Below are positions 45,308 through 54,072 of a stretch of DNA of 64,000 bases, in pieces. The stretch is from Streptomyces fumanus. GTDB lineage: Bacteria; Actinomycetota; Actinomycetes; Streptomycetales; Streptomycetaceae. The DNA lies in the NCBI RefSeq assembly GCF_014655295.1, contig NZ_BNBI01000001.1, positions 682,001 through 746,000 on the forward strand, given 5' to 3'. The translations under genes were made by a program, and so were the position numbers. The notes under the pieces are model-generated. The model was not told where the DNA came from and did no database searches. It saw only the letters and a list, made by a program, of their open reading frames with translations. The stretch's first letter is position 1. Each line of letters opens with the position of its first letter.

Positions 45308-46546
45308 ATGAGCCACGACTCCACTGCCGCGCCGGAAGCCGCGGCCCGGAAGCTCTCCGGGCGACGCCGCAAGGAGATCGTCGCGGTGCTGCTGTTCAGC
45401 GGCGGCCCCATCTTCGAGAGTTCCATACCGCTGTCGGTGTTCGGCATCGACCGCCAGGACGCCGGCGTGCCGCGCTACCGGCTGCTGGTGGCGGCCGGCG
45501 AGGAGGGCCCGCTGCGGACCACGGGGGGCCTGGAACTGACCGCGCCGCACGGCCTGGAGGCGATCTCCCGGGCCGGGACCGTGGTGGTGCCGGCGTGGCG
45601 GTCGATCACCTCGCCGCCGCCGGAGGAGGCGCTCGACGCGCTGCGCCGCGCGCACGAGGAGGGGGCCCGCATCGTCGGGCTGTGCACCGGCGCCTTCGTG
45701 CTGGCCGCCGCCGGGCTGCTGGACGGCCGCCCCGCCACCACGCACTGGATGTACGCGCCGACGCTGGCCAAGCGCTACCCGTCGGTGCACGTCGACCCGC
45801 GGGAGCTGTTCGTCGACGACGGCGACGTGCTCACCTCGGCGGGCACGGCGGCCGGGATCGACCTCTGTCTGCACATCGTGCGCACGGACCACGGCAACGA
45901 GGCGGCCGGCGCGCTCGCCCGGCGCCTGGTGGTCCCCCCGCGCCGGTCCGGCGGACAGGAGCGCTACCTCGACAGGTCTTTACCCGAGGAGATCGGCGCC
46001 GACCCGCTCGCCGAGGTCGTCGCCTGGGCGCTGGAGCACCTCCACGAGCAGTTCGACGTGGAGACGCTCGCCGCGCGCGCCTACATGAGCCGCCGTACGT
46101 TCGACCGCCGGTTCCGCTCGCTGACCGGGAGCGCCCCGCTGCAGTGGCTGATCACCCAGCGGGTGCTCCAGGCGCAGCGGCTGCTGGAGACGTCCGACTA
46201 CTCGGTGGACGAGGTCGCCGGCCGCTGCGGCTTCCGTTCGCCGGTGGCGCTGCGCGGGCACTTCCGCCGCCAGCTCGGCTCGTCCCCGGCGGCGTACCGG
46301 GCCGCGTACCGGGCCCGCCGCCCGCAGGGCGACCGCCCGGCGGAACAGGGCGAGGGCTCCGGCCGCGCCCCGGCGCCGCCGGAGCCGGCCGGGCAGCAGC
46401 CCGCCGCGCTGCACCCGGAGAACGCGGTGCCGTTCCAGGCCCGCCGCCACCCGTCCGCCCTCCCGGCCGCGGCCTCCGCCGACACCGGCCGCGAGGCGTA
46501 CGCGGGCAGCCGCCCCAGCCTGCCGGGGCAGCGCAGCGCGACGTGA
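45308..46546 (+). CDS. adpA: AdpA, central regulator of development and secondary metabolism
   Basis: The 412-residue protein has a DJ-1/PfpI (ThiJ)-like dimerisation domain (about residues 23-195, with 'GLCTGAFVLAAAGLL') and an AraC/XylS DNA-binding domain (about 230-335, 'SRRTFDRRFRSLTGSAPLQW', 'EVAGRCGFRSPVALRGHFRR'). A Pro/Ala-rich tail ends the protein. The linker carries the hallmark TTA codon (Leu225), which makes translation depend on the bldA tRNA. AdpA controls hundreds of genes for aerial growth and antibiotics. Its neighbour orn and the domain order equal S. coelicolor SCO2792-2793. Confidence 0.98.
   Translation: MSHDSTAAPEAAARKLSGRRRKEIVAVLLFSGGPIFESSIPLSVFGIDRQDAGVPRYRLLVAAGEEGPLRTTGGLELTAPHGLEAISRAGTVVVPAWRSITSPPPEEALDALRRAHEEGARIVGLCTGAFVLAAAGLLDGRPATTHWMYAPTLAKRYPSVHVDPRELFVDDGDVLTSAGTAAGIDLCLHIVRTDHGNEAAGALARRLVVPPRRSGGQERYLDRSLPEEIGADPLAEVVAWALEHLHEQFDVETLAARAYMSRRTFDRRFRSLTGSAPLQWLITQRVLQAQRLLETSDYSVDEVAGRCGFRSPVALRGHFRRQLGSSPAAYRAAYRARRPQGDRPAEQGEGSGRAPAPPEPAGQQPAALHPENAVPFQARRHPSALPAAASADTGREAYAGSRPSLPGQRSAT
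45980..45982 (+). promoter_or_regulatory. TTA codon (Leu225) in adpA
   Basis: In frame (TCT TTA CCC, Ser-Leu-Pro), between the two domains of AdpA, as in other Streptomyces. It couples AdpA synthesis to the bldA leucyl-tRNA. Confidence 0.97.
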
Positions 46547-46661
46547 GTCCGCCGGACGCCGGACGGGGACCGACCGACCCGTCCGGCGTCCGCGGCCCGG
46601 GGTCGGGGCCCGCGCGACCGCCGGGGACCGGAAAGGGGAACACCGGCCGTAGGGTGTTCGC

Positions 46662-47264
46662 ATGAACGATCGCATGGTGTGGATCGACTGCGAGATGACC
46701 GGCCTCTCGCTGTCCGACGACGCGCTCATCGAGGTGGCCGCCCTCGTCACCGACTCCGAGCTGAACATCCTCGGCGAGGGCGTCGACATCGTCATCCGCC
46801 CGCCGGACCAGGCCCTGGAGACCATGCCGGACGTGGTGCGCCAGATGCACACCGCCTCCGGTCTCCTCGCCGAGCTGGAGCACGGCACCACCCTGGCCGA
46901 CGCCGAGGAGCGCGTCCTCGCCTATGTGCGGGAGCACGTGAAGGAGCCCGGCAAGGCCCCGCTGTGCGGCAACTCCGTCGGCACCGACCGCGGCTTCCTG
47001 CTGCGGGACATGCCGACCCTGGAGGACTACCTGCACTACCGGATCGTCGACGTGTCCTCGATCAAGGAACTGGCCCGCCGCTGGTACCCGAGGGCGTACT
47101 TCAACAGTCCGGAGAAGAACGGCAACCACCGCGCGCTCGCCGACATCCGCGAGTCCATCGCCGAGCTGCGCTACTACCGCGAGGCCGTCTTCGTCCCCCA
47201 GCCCGGCCCCGACTCCGAGACCGCCAAGGCCATCGCGGCCAAGCACGTCCTGCCCGCCCGGTAG
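46662..47264 (+). CDS. orn: Oligoribonuclease
   Basis: The 200-residue DEDD-family 3'-5' exonuclease degrades 2-5-nt RNA and pGpG, the breakdown product of cyclic di-GMP. All motifs are present: '[11 protein letters not shown]' (Asp, Glu), '[11 protein letters not shown]' (Asp) and '[12 protein letters not shown]' (His, Asp). It lies 115 nt after adpA on the same strand; the growth defects known for orn mutants fit a developmental locus. The C-terminus '[11 protein letters not shown]' is a little longer than in E. coli. Confidence 0.97.
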   Translation: MNDRMVWIDCEMTGLSLSDDALIEVAALVTDSELNILGEGVDIVIRPPDQALETMPDVVRQMHTASGLLAELEHGTTLADAEERVLAYVREHVKEPGKAPLCGNSVGTDRGFLLRDMPTLEDYLHYRIVDVSSIKELARRWYPRAYFNSPEKNGNHRALADIRESIAELRYYREAVFVPQPGPDSETAKAIAAKHVLPAR

Positions 47265-47361
47265 CCCCCCACCGGAAGGCGGGCGCGAGCACCCCTTCGG
47301 ACCCTGTACACTTTTTCTCGGCCGGTAGGGGAAACCACCACGGAGTCCCGGTACCGGTCAT

Positions 47362-47435
47362 GGTGGGTGTAGCTCAGCTGGTAGAGCACCTGGTTGTGGT
47401 CCAGGAAGTCGCGGGTTCAAGTCCCGTCACTCACC
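47362..47435 (+). tRNA. tRNA-His (GTG anticodon)
   Basis: The cloverleaf folds fully: acceptor GTGGGTG with CACTCAC, D arm TAGCTCAGCTGGTAGAGC, anticodon stem CCTGG/CCAGG with loop TTGTGGT (anticodon GTG at 47396-47398), and T arm around GGTTCAAGT. The base before the acceptor is G (47362) and the discriminator is C (47435), the G-1:C73 pair specific for histidine tRNA. CCA is not encoded. Confidence 0.98.
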
Positions 47436-47440
47436 CTGAG

Positions 47441-47482
47441 GAAACGGCCGGTGGCCTTCGCAAGAAGACCACCGGCCGTTTC
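47441..47482 (+). terminator. tRNA-His terminator
   Basis: A perfect 14-bp stem, GAAACGGCCGGTGG at 47441-47454 with its complement at 47469-47482, has a smaller CTTC/GAAG pairing in the loop. It starts 5 nt after the tRNA. Confidence 0.92.
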
Positions 47483-47746
47483 GCGTACCCGTCCCTATCC
47501 GGCCGTTTCCGCGCGCCCGTCCCCGACCGACCGTCCCACACGCCCACCGCAGGCTGTCGTACGCGCCCGCCCCTGGCCGTCCCACACGCTCACCGCTGGC
47601 CCGGCACGCGCTCACCACCGACCGGCGGGGCTCGTCCCCGCGCCCACACCTGGCCGCTCTACGCGCCCACCCCACACCACCCGGTTCCGCTCCCCCGCCC
47701 CCTCACCAGCCCTTCAGGCACCCGCTCCCCCGCCGGAGGCGTCCCC
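47483..47746. other. 264-nt gap between tRNA-His and the end of cebR
   Basis: The stretch is C-rich on the + strand with repeated CGCCCAC/CCACACG-type words. I see no gene, clear promoter or further terminator. Confidence 0.4.
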
Positions 47747-48802
47747 TCAGGACGACGCCCGTTCCATCAGTTGTGTCGCCAGTACCACCTGCTGCCGCTC
47801 CAGGCCCCGGGAGGCCGCCGGGCGGCGGTCGGCGATCTCTGTCAGGAGGAGGTCGATCATCGCGCGGCCCATCTCCACGATCGGCTGCCGCACGCTGGTC
47901 AGCGGCGGCTCCATGTGCCGGGCGATCGCCGAGTCGTCGTAGCCGACCAGCGCCACGTCCTCCGGGATGCGCCGGCCCGCCTCGCGCAGCACCTGGCGGG
48001 CGCCGGCCGCCGTCACGTCCGACGCGGCGAACACCGCGTCCAGGTCCGGACGGCGCTCCAGCAGCGCCGCCATCGCGCTGCGGCCGGACTCCTCGGTGAA
48101 GTCGCCCGCCTCGATCAGCCCCTCGTCCGGGGCGTGCCCCGCGTCCAGCAGGGCGTCCCGGTAGCCGTCCACGCGGCGCTGGGCACCGTACACGTCGAGG
48201 CGGCCGGTGATGTGGGCGATCCGGCGCCGGCCCCGGGAGAGCAGGTGCTCGACGGCCGAGCGGGCGCCGCCGTAGTTGTCGGAGTCGACCGAGGCCAGCC
48301 GCTCCGCCGCCGAGCGGGGGCCGCTGATCACCGCCGGTATCTCCAGTTGGGCCAGCAGGTCCGGCAGCGGGTCGTCGGCGTGCACCGAGACCAGCAGCAC
48401 CCCGTCCACCCGGTGGGCGGCCAGGTACTGGGCGAGCCGCTGCCGCTCCCGGTCGCTGCCCGCGAAGATCAGCAGCAACTGCATCTCGGTGTCGGACAGC
48501 TCCGCCCCGACGCCCCGCAGGATGTCCGAGAAGTAGGGCTCGGCGAAGAACCGGGTCTCCGGCTCGGGGACCACCAGGGCGATGGCGTCGGTACGGTTGG
48601 CGGCGAGGGCACGCGCCGCGGTGTTCGGAACGTAACCGAGTTCCGCGACCGCCGCCTCCACCGCCGCACGCGTCGCGTCACTCACCCGGGGGGAGCCATT
48701 GATCACCCGCGAGACGGTACCCCGGCCGACCCCGGCCCGTGCCGCCACTTCTTCGAGGGTGGGCCGGCCACCGCTCCGCCCACGCGCCCCGTGGCCTGCC
48801 AT
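47747..48802 (-). CDS. cebR: Cellobiose/cellotriose-responsive LacI repressor
   Basis: The 351-residue protein has a LacI helix-turn-helix (about residues 12-60, 'RPTLEEVAARAGVGRGTVSRVINGS') and a periplasmic-binding-like sugar domain ('VALVGYDDSAIARHMEPPLT', 'SVRQPIVEMGRAMIDLL'). In Streptomyces it represses the ceb importer and bglC until cellobiose or cellotriose binds. It is divergent from cebE; a perfect CebR box lies in front of cebE and another at the bglC start. The ATG is at 48802. Position equals S. coelicolor SCO2794. Confidence 0.96.
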   Translation of the reverse strand: MAGHGARGRSGGRPTLEEVAARAGVGRGTVSRVINGSPRVSDATRAAVEAAVAELGYVPNTAARALAANRTDAIALVVPEPETRFFAEPYFSDILRGVGAELSDTEMQLLLIFAGSDRERQRLAQYLAAHRVDGVLLVSVHADDPLPDLLAQLEIPAVISGPRSAAERLASVDSDNYGGARSAVEHLLSRGRRRIAHITGRLDVYGAQRRVDGYRDALLDAGHAPDEGLIEAGDFTEESGRSAMAALLERRPDLDAVFAASDVTAAGARQVLREAGRRIPEDVALVGYDDSAIARHMEPPLTSVRQPIVEMGRAMIDLLLTEIADRRPAASRGLERQQVVLATQLMERASS

Positions 48803-48923
48803 CGGCTCCGCCTCCCGTCGACACCCCGCACACTCTGCGGCTGGCCTGGAATTTAACAGGCCGGTCCGGTGTGATGACCGGGTCGGCGACCCGGGCCGGT
48901 CATCGCACACGGACATCACCGTC

Positions 48924-48944
48924 CAGTTAACAGGCCGATAACTG
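48924..48944. promoter_or_regulatory. Second palindrome in the cebR-cebE region
   Basis: CAGTTA (48924-48929) and TAACTG (48939-48944) are exact complements 9 nt apart. It overlaps one copy of the TTAACAGGCCG direct repeat. No known regulator is assigned. Confidence 0.4.
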
Positions 48945-49013
48945 AACGCACTTCCTCGCGTCCACTCCCTTGACACCCCCGCTCGGACCCGCGACTCTTC
49001 AACACATCACTTG

Positions 49014-49027
49014 TGGGAGCGCTCCCA
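49014..49027. promoter_or_regulatory. CebR box upstream of cebE
   Basis: TGGGAGCGCTCCCA is the exact 14-bp palindrome known as the CebR operator. It lies just downstream of the presumed cebE promoter, 128 nt before the cebE start. Confidence 0.98.
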
Positions 49028-49154
49028 CAGTACCTGGCACATACACATCCCGCACGTTCCCCGCCCGAGCCGCAGCGAAGAACGACGATGAACAAACGGG
49101 CCCAACAATGCAGTTGGCCGGGGGGTCGGCACGTCAGGGCAACAGGAGGACGCA

Positions 49155-50480
49155 ATGCGAGCAGCACGCACGACAACCGCCCGCCGGGCGCTGGCCATCG
49201 CGGCCGTCGCGTCGTTGGGCGCCGGGCTGCTGGCCGGCTGTGCCGACGACGGCGGCGACGACTCCAGCTCGTCGTCCGGTGACAGCAGCGGCAAGACGAC
49301 CATCACCCTCGGCCTGTTCGGCACCCAGGGCTTCAAGGAAGCCGGCCTGTACAAGGAGTACGAGAAGCTCAACCCCGATATCAAGATCGAAGAGAACGTC
49401 ACCGAGCGGAACGAGAACTACTACCCCGCTCTTGTCAACCACCTCACCACCAACAGCGGCCTGCAGGACGTGCAGGCCATCGAGGTCGGCAACATCGCCG
49501 AGGTGGTGAACACCCAGGCGGACAAGTTCGTGGACATGTCCAAGGTCGAGGGTGTGAAGAAGGAGAACTGGCTCGACTGGAAGTGGCAGCAGGGCGCCAC
49601 CAAGGACGGGCAGGCCGTCGGTCTGGGCACCGACATCGGCCCGATGGCCATCTGTTACCGCAAGGACCTCTTCGAGAAGGCGGGTCTGCCGACCGACCGC
49701 GAGGAAGTCGGCAAGCTCTGGGCGGGCGACTGGTCGAAGCTGGTCGACGCGGGCGAGGACTACAAGAAGAAGGCCCCGTCGGGCACCACCTTCATGGACT
49801 CCCCCGGCGGTCTGCTCAACGCCATCCTCAGCAGTGAGTCGGAGAAGTTCTACGACGCCTCCGGCAAGGTCATCTACAAGGACAACCCGGCCGTCAAGGG
49901 TGCGTTCGACCTGACCGCGAAGGCCGCCGAGGAGGGCCTGGTCCAGTCCCAGACCCAGTTCCAGCCGGCCTGGGACCAGACGATCGCGAACAGCAAGTTC
50001 GCCAGCGTCGTCTGCCCGCCGTGGATGCTCGGCTACCTCAAGGGCAAGTCCCAGCCGGACGCCGCCGGCAAGTGGGACGTGGCCGCGGCGCCGAAGTCCG
50101 GCAACTGGGGCGGCACCTTCCTGGGCGTGCCGAAGAGCGGCAAGCACGTCGAGGAGGCGCAGAAGCTGGTCGCCTGGCTGACCGCGCCGGAGCAGCAGGC
50201 CAAGCTCTTCGCGGTGCAGGGCAGCTTCCCGAGCGCCCCGGGCGCCTACAAGCTGCCGGAGGTCACGGGCGCCAAGAACAGCATGACGGGTGACGCGCCG
50301 ATCGGTGACATCTTCGCCAAGGCCGCCGCGGACATCCCGGCCCAGGTGATCGGCCCGAAGGACCAGATCATCCAGCAGGGTCTGACGGACAACGGCGTCG
50401 TCCTGGTCACCCAGGGCAAGTCCGCCAAGGACGCCTGGGAGACGGCCACGAAGACCATCGACAACAACCTGGACCAGTGA
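49155..50480 (+). CDS. cebE: Cellobiose/cellotriose-binding lipoprotein
   Basis: The 441-residue protein is the binding component of the cello-oligosaccharide ABC importer. A signal peptide ends in lipobox 'LLAGC' (Cys at about residue 31), followed by a Ser/Asp-rich linker and a type-1 extracellular solute-binding domain. AGGAGGA lies before the ATG at 49155. Its stop overlaps the cebF start. The ATPase (MsiK in Streptomyces) is encoded elsewhere, as usual for this system. Confidence 0.97.
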   Translation: MRAARTTTARRALAIAAVASLGAGLLAGCADDGGDDSSSSSGDSSGKTTITLGLFGTQGFKEAGLYKEYEKLNPDIKIEENVTERNENYYPALVNHLTTNSGLQDVQAIEVGNIAEVVNTQADKFVDMSKVEGVKKENWLDWKWQQGATKDGQAVGLGTDIGPMAICYRKDLFEKAGLPTDREEVGKLWAGDWSKLVDAGEDYKKKAPSGTTFMDSPGGLLNAILSSESEKFYDASGKVIYKDNPAVKGAFDLTAKAAEEGLVQSQTQFQPAWDQTIANSKFASVVCPPWMLGYLKGKSQPDAAGKWDVAAAPKSGNWGGTFLGVPKSGKHVEEAQKLVAWLTAPEQQAKLFAVQGSFPSAPGAYKLPEVTGAKNSMTGDAPIGDIFAKAAADIPAQVIGPKDQIIQQGLTDNGVVLVTQGKSAKDAWETATKTIDNNLDQ

Positions 50481-51493
50481 CCGGAATGACGACCGAGCAC
50501 GACACCGCCGCGCCCCCCGTCAAGGGGGGCGCGGCCCCGGGCCGCCCCCCGGCCGGGGCGAGTGCCGAGGCGGCGAAGAAGCGGGCCCGGCTCTCCCGCC
50601 GGTGGCAGCGCGACATGCGCTGGAGCCCGTACGCGTTCGTCTCGCCGTTCTTCCTGCTGTTCATGGCCTTCGGTCTGTTCCCGCTGATCTACACGGGCTG
50701 GGCCTCGCTGCACCAGGTGGAGCTGACCGCGCCGACCGACATGACCTGGGTCGGCATGAAGAACTACACCCGGATCTTCGACGACGACTTCTTCTGGAAC
50801 GCGGCGAAGAACACGCTGACCATCGGCATCATCTCCACGGTGCCGCAGTTGCTGATGGCGATGGGCCTGGCCCACATCCTCAACTACAAGCTGCGCGCCT
50901 CGACGTTCTACCGCGTGGTCATGCTGGCCCCGTACGCGACGTCGATCGCCGCCGCCTCGCTGGTGTTCGTGCTGCTGTTCGGCCGTGACTACGGCATGAT
51001 CAACTGGGTGCTGGGCCTGGTCGGCATCGACAACATCGACTGGCAGAACGACCACTGGGCCTCCCAGCTCGCCGTCTCCTCCATCGTCATCTGGCGCTGG
51101 ACCGGCTACAACGCGCTGATCTACCTGGCCGCGATGCAGGCGATCCCGCAGGATCTGTACGAGTCGGCGGCGCTGGACGGTGCCAGCCGGTGGCGGCAGT
51201 TCCTGCACGTGACGCTGCCCTCGCTGCGTCCGACGATCCTGTTCACGGTGATCGTCTCGACCATCGGCGCCTCCCAGCTCTTCGGCGAGCCGCTGCTGTT
51301 CGACGCCAACAAGGGCGCCTCGGGCGGCTCCCAGCACCAGTTCCAGACGCTCGGGCTCTACCTGTACGAGCAGGGCTGGGTCAACCAGCACCTGGGCCGC
51401 GCCTCCGCGATCGCCTGGACGATGTTCCTGATCCTGATCGTGATCGGGGTCATCAACTCCGTCATCTCGCGCCGGCTGCGCGCCAGTAGTTAA
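50477..51493 (+). CDS. cebF: Cello-oligosaccharide ABC importer permease
   Basis: The 338-residue MalF-type permease has a Pro/Ala-rich cytosolic N-terminus, six membrane segments and the EAA loop '[23 protein letters not shown]'(given by its core '[14 protein letters not shown]') that contacts the ATPase. It starts at GTG overlapping the cebE stop; an ATG at 50486 is an alternative. It pairs with CebG. Confidence 0.96.
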   Translation: MTGMTTEHDTAAPPVKGGAAPGRPPAGASAEAAKKRARLSRRWQRDMRWSPYAFVSPFFLLFMAFGLFPLIYTGWASLHQVELTAPTDMTWVGMKNYTRIFDDDFFWNAAKNTLTIGIISTVPQLLMAMGLAHILNYKLRASTFYRVVMLAPYATSIAAASLVFVLLFGRDYGMINWVLGLVGIDNIDWQNDHWASQLAVSSIVIWRWTGYNALIYLAAMQAIPQDLYESAALDGASRWRQFLHVTLPSLRPTILFTVIVSTIGASQLFGEPLLFDANKGASGGSQHQFQTLGLYLYEQGWVNQHLGRASAIAWTMFLILIVIGVINSVISRRLRASS

Positions 51494-51505
51494 GGAGAAC
51501 CGGCC

Positions 51506-52417
51506 GTGACGACGACCCTGACCAAACCCCCGGCCGATCCGGCCCCGCCCCCGCCGCCGAAGCGCGGCCGGCGCTCCAAGGCGGCGCGCGCGGGCGGGCA
51601 GATGCACGCCGGTCCGCTCGCCTACGTCATCCTGGCGCTGTTCACCTTCGGCTCGCTGGCCCCGCTGGTGTGGACGGCGATCGCCGCCTCCCGGGACAAC
51701 CAGCGCCTCGCGCAGACCCCGCCGCCGCTCTGGTTCGGCGCGAACCTGTTCGACAAGCTGGAGATGGCCTGGACCGACGCCAACCTGGGCGAGGCGTTCC
51801 TCAACACCACGATCGTGGCCGGCGTCTCGGCGGTCACCATCGTGTTCCTGTCGACGATCGCCGGGTTCGCCTTCGCCAAGCTGCGGTTCAAGGGCCGCAA
51901 CGCGCTGATGCTGATCGTGATCGGCACGATGATGGTGCCGCCGCAGCTCAGCATCATCCCGCTGTACATGATGGTCGCCAAGCTGGACTGGACCGACCAG
52001 CTCCAGGCGGTGATCCTGCCGTCGCTGGTGAGCGCGTTCGGCGTGTTCTTCATGCGGCAGTACCTGCTCCAGGCGCTGCCAGACGAGATCATCGAGGCCG
52101 CCCGGGTGGACGGCGCGAGCAGTTGGCGCGTGGTCTGGCACGTGGTGTTCCCGGCGGCGCGGCCCGCGATGGCCGTGCTGGGCATGCTGATGTTCGTCCA
52201 GACCTGGAACGACTTCCTCTGGCCGTTCCTGGTGCTCACCCAGAACGGCAACCCGACCGTGCAGGTCGCGGTGGCCGGCCTCGGCCGCGGCTACACGCCC
52301 GACCAGTCCCTGATCATGGCCGGCGCGCTGCTCGGTACGCTGCCGCTGCTGCTCGTCTTCGCGATCTTCGGCAAGCAGATCGTGGGCGGCATCATGCAGG
52401 GCGCGGTCAAGGGCTGA
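51506..52417 (+). CDS. cebG: Cello-oligosaccharide ABC importer permease
   Basis: The 303-residue MalG-type permease has a basic N-terminus, six membrane segments and the EAA loop '[20 protein letters not shown]'. The GTG start has AAGGAG upstream, 12 nt after the cebF stop. A strong hairpin follows the gene, so bglC is probably mainly expressed from its own promoter. Confidence 0.96.
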   Translation: MTTTLTKPPADPAPPPPPKRGRRSKAARAGGQMHAGPLAYVILALFTFGSLAPLVWTAIAASRDNQRLAQTPPPLWFGANLFDKLEMAWTDANLGEAFLNTTIVAGVSAVTIVFLSTIAGFAFAKLRFKGRNALMLIVIGTMMVPPQLSIIPLYMMVAKLDWTDQLQAVILPSLVSAFGVFFMRQYLLQALPDEIIEAARVDGASSWRVVWHVVFPAARPAMAVLGMLMFVQTWNDFLWPFLVLTQNGNPTVQVAVAGLGRGYTPDQSLIMAGALLGTLPLLLVFAIFGKQIVGGIMQGAVKG

Positions 52418-52429
52418 CGCCCGCCGCGC

Positions 52430-52457
52430 GGGGCCGGGCCAGTGTCGCCCCGGCCCC
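52430..52457 (+). terminator. Terminator after cebG
   Basis: GGGGCCGGG (52430-52438) pairs with CCCGGCCCC (52449-52457) around a 10-nt loop, 12 nt after the cebG stop and followed by a pyrimidine tract on the sense strand. Confidence 0.8.
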
Positions 52458-52509
52458 TTCCCTCCCTTCCCCACTTCCCCCTCCCCTCTCTCCCTCCCCT
52501 CCCCCCTCT
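52454..52509 (+). repeat. 56-nt pyrimidine tract between cebG and bglC
   Basis: All bases are C or T except one A at 52473. It separates the cebG terminator from the bglC operator region. Confidence 0.9.
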
Positions 52510-52538
52510 GTAATTCGCCGGTCTTCAACGACCTCTCA

Positions 52539-52552
52539 TGGGAGCGCTTCCA
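52539..52552. promoter_or_regulatory. CebR box overlapping the bglC start codon
   Basis: TGGGAGCGCTTCCA differs from the perfect CebR box by one base. Its last base is the A of the bglC ATG and its GGGAG is the ribosome site, so bound CebR would block the start region itself. Confidence 0.92.
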
Positions 52553-53994
52553 TGCCTGATTCCGCCACGCCGGACACCCCGGTGACCTTCCCGCCCGCCT
52601 TCCTCTGGGGCGCCGCGACCTCCGCGTACCAGATCGAGGGGGCGGTGCGCGAGGACGGCCGCACCCCGTCGATCTGGGACACCTTCAGCCACACGCCGGG
52701 CAAGACGGCCGGCGGCGACACCGGTGACATCGCTGTCGACCACTACCACCGCTACCGCGACGACGTGGCGCTCATGGCGGACCTGGGGCTGAACGCCTAC
52801 CGCTTCTCCGTCTCCTGGTCCCGGGTGCAGCCCACCGGACGCGGCCCCGCCGTCCAGCGCGGCCTGGACTTCTACCGCAAGCTGGTCGACGAGCTGCTGG
52901 CCAAGGGCATCAAGCCCGCCATCACCCTGTACCACTGGGACCTGCCGCAGGAGCTGGAGGACGCCGGCGGCTGGCCCGAGCGGGACACGGCGTACCGCTT
53001 CGCCGAGTACGCGCGGATCGTCGGCGAGGCGCTCGGGGACCGCGTGGAGCAGTGGATCACGCTCAACGAGCCCTGGTGCAGCGCCTTCCTCGGCTACGGC
53101 TCCGGTGTGCACGCCCCGGGCCGCACCGACCACGCCGCCGCGCTGCGCGCCGCCCACCACCTCAACCTGGCGCACGGGCTGGGTACGGTCGCGCTGCGCT
53201 CGGCGATGCCGACCCGCAACTCGGTGGCGCTGAGCCTGAACACCTCCGTGGTCCGGCCGCTGTCGCGGCGCCCGGAGGACCTGGCGGCCGCCCGCAAGAT
53301 CGACGACCTGTCCGGCGGGATCTTCCACGGCCCGATCCTGCACGGCGCCTACCCGGAGCACCTGTTCTCGGCGACGGCGTCGGTCACCGACTGGTCGTAC
53401 GTGCACGACGGCGACCTGGCCACGATCAACCAGCCGCTGGACGCGCTCGGCCTGAACTACTACACCCCGACCCTGGTGTCGGCGGCCGACGCGGACGCCC
53501 GCGGGCCGCGTTCCGACGGCCACGGGGACAGCGCCTTCTCGCCGTGGCCGGCCGCGGAGGACGTGGCGTTCCACCAGACGCCGGGCGAGCAGACCGAGAT
53601 GGGCTGGACGGTCGACCCGACCGGTCTGCACGAGCTGATCATGCGCTACACCCGGGAGGCGCCCGGACTGCCGCTCTACATCACCGAGAACGGCGCCGCC
53701 TACAACGACAAGCCCGACTCCGACGGCCAGGTCCACGACCCCGAGCGCGTCTCCTACCTGCGCGGGCACCTGGCGGCGGTCCGCCGGGCCATCGCCGACG
53801 GCGCGGACGTGCGGGGCTACTACCTGTGGTCCCTGATGGACAACTTCGAGTGGGCGTACGGCTACGAGAAGCGGTTCGGCGCGGTCTACGTCGACTACGC
53901 CTCCATGGAGCGCACCCCGAAGTCCAGCGCCCTGTGGTACAGCCGCGCCGCCCGGACGGGAACGCTTCCGCCGGTGGACGACGCGGCCGAGTAG
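52552..53994 (+). CDS. bglC: GH1 beta-glucosidase
   Basis: The 480-residue cytosolic enzyme hydrolyses imported cellobiose and cellotriose to glucose, removing the CebR inducer. GH1 motifs are all present: N-terminal '[15 protein letters not shown]', acid/base Glu in 'ITLNEPWC', nucleophile Glu in '[12 protein letters not shown]', and '[21 protein letters not shown]'. The start codon lies at the end of a CebR box. In plant-pathogenic Streptomyces the same gene tunes virulence; nothing here points to that. Terminator and G-rich tracts follow. Confidence 0.97.
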   Translation: MPDSATPDTPVTFPPAFLWGAATSAYQIEGAVREDGRTPSIWDTFSHTPGKTAGGDTGDIAVDHYHRYRDDVALMADLGLNAYRFSVSWSRVQPTGRGPAVQRGLDFYRKLVDELLAKGIKPAITLYHWDLPQELEDAGGWPERDTAYRFAEYARIVGEALGDRVEQWITLNEPWCSAFLGYGSGVHAPGRTDHAAALRAAHHLNLAHGLGTVALRSAMPTRNSVALSLNTSVVRPLSRRPEDLAAARKIDDLSGGIFHGPILHGAYPEHLFSATASVTDWSYVHDGDLATINQPLDALGLNYYTPTLVSAADADARGPRSDGHGDSAFSPWPAAEDVAFHQTPGEQTEMGWTVDPTGLHELIMRYTREAPGLPLYITENGAAYNDKPDSDGQVHDPERVSYLRGHLAAVRRAIADGADVRGYYLWSLMDNFEWAYGYEKRFGAVYVDYASMERTPKSSALWYSRAARTGTLPPVDDAAE

Positions 53995-54007
53995 AGCCAT
54001 CTCACCC

Positions 54008-54036
54008 GGGGGGAACGGGGGAGCGGGGGAACGGGG
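54008..54036 (+). other. G-quadruplex motif after bglC
   Basis: Four G-runs of 6, 5, 5 and 4 (54008-54013, 54017-54021, 54025-54029, 54033-54036) are separated by AAC, AGC and AAC. The motif begins 14 nt after the bglC stop on the sense strand, and its last run is also the left arm of the terminator hairpin. Confidence 0.75.
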
Positions 54037-54065
54037 CGCGGCATCCGACGGGGGTGCCGCGCCCC
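54033..54065. terminator. Bidirectional terminator between bglC and the GH18 gene
   Basis: GGGGCGCGGCA (54033-54043) pairs perfectly with TGCCGCGCCCC (54055-54065) around an 11-nt loop, between two convergent genes. Confidence 0.9.
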
Positions 54066-54072
54066 GCGCTCG

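Larger units (their letters stand above)
48803..49154. other. 352-nt cebR-cebE divergent promoter region
   Basis: It contains the CebR box (49014-49027), a TTGACA -35 box (48970-48975) with a weak -10 near GACTCT (48993-48998) for cebE, a direct repeat TTAACAGGCCG at 48853-48863 and 48927-48937, and CAGTTA-N9-TAACTG at 48924-48944. No gene is apparent. Confidence 0.65.
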
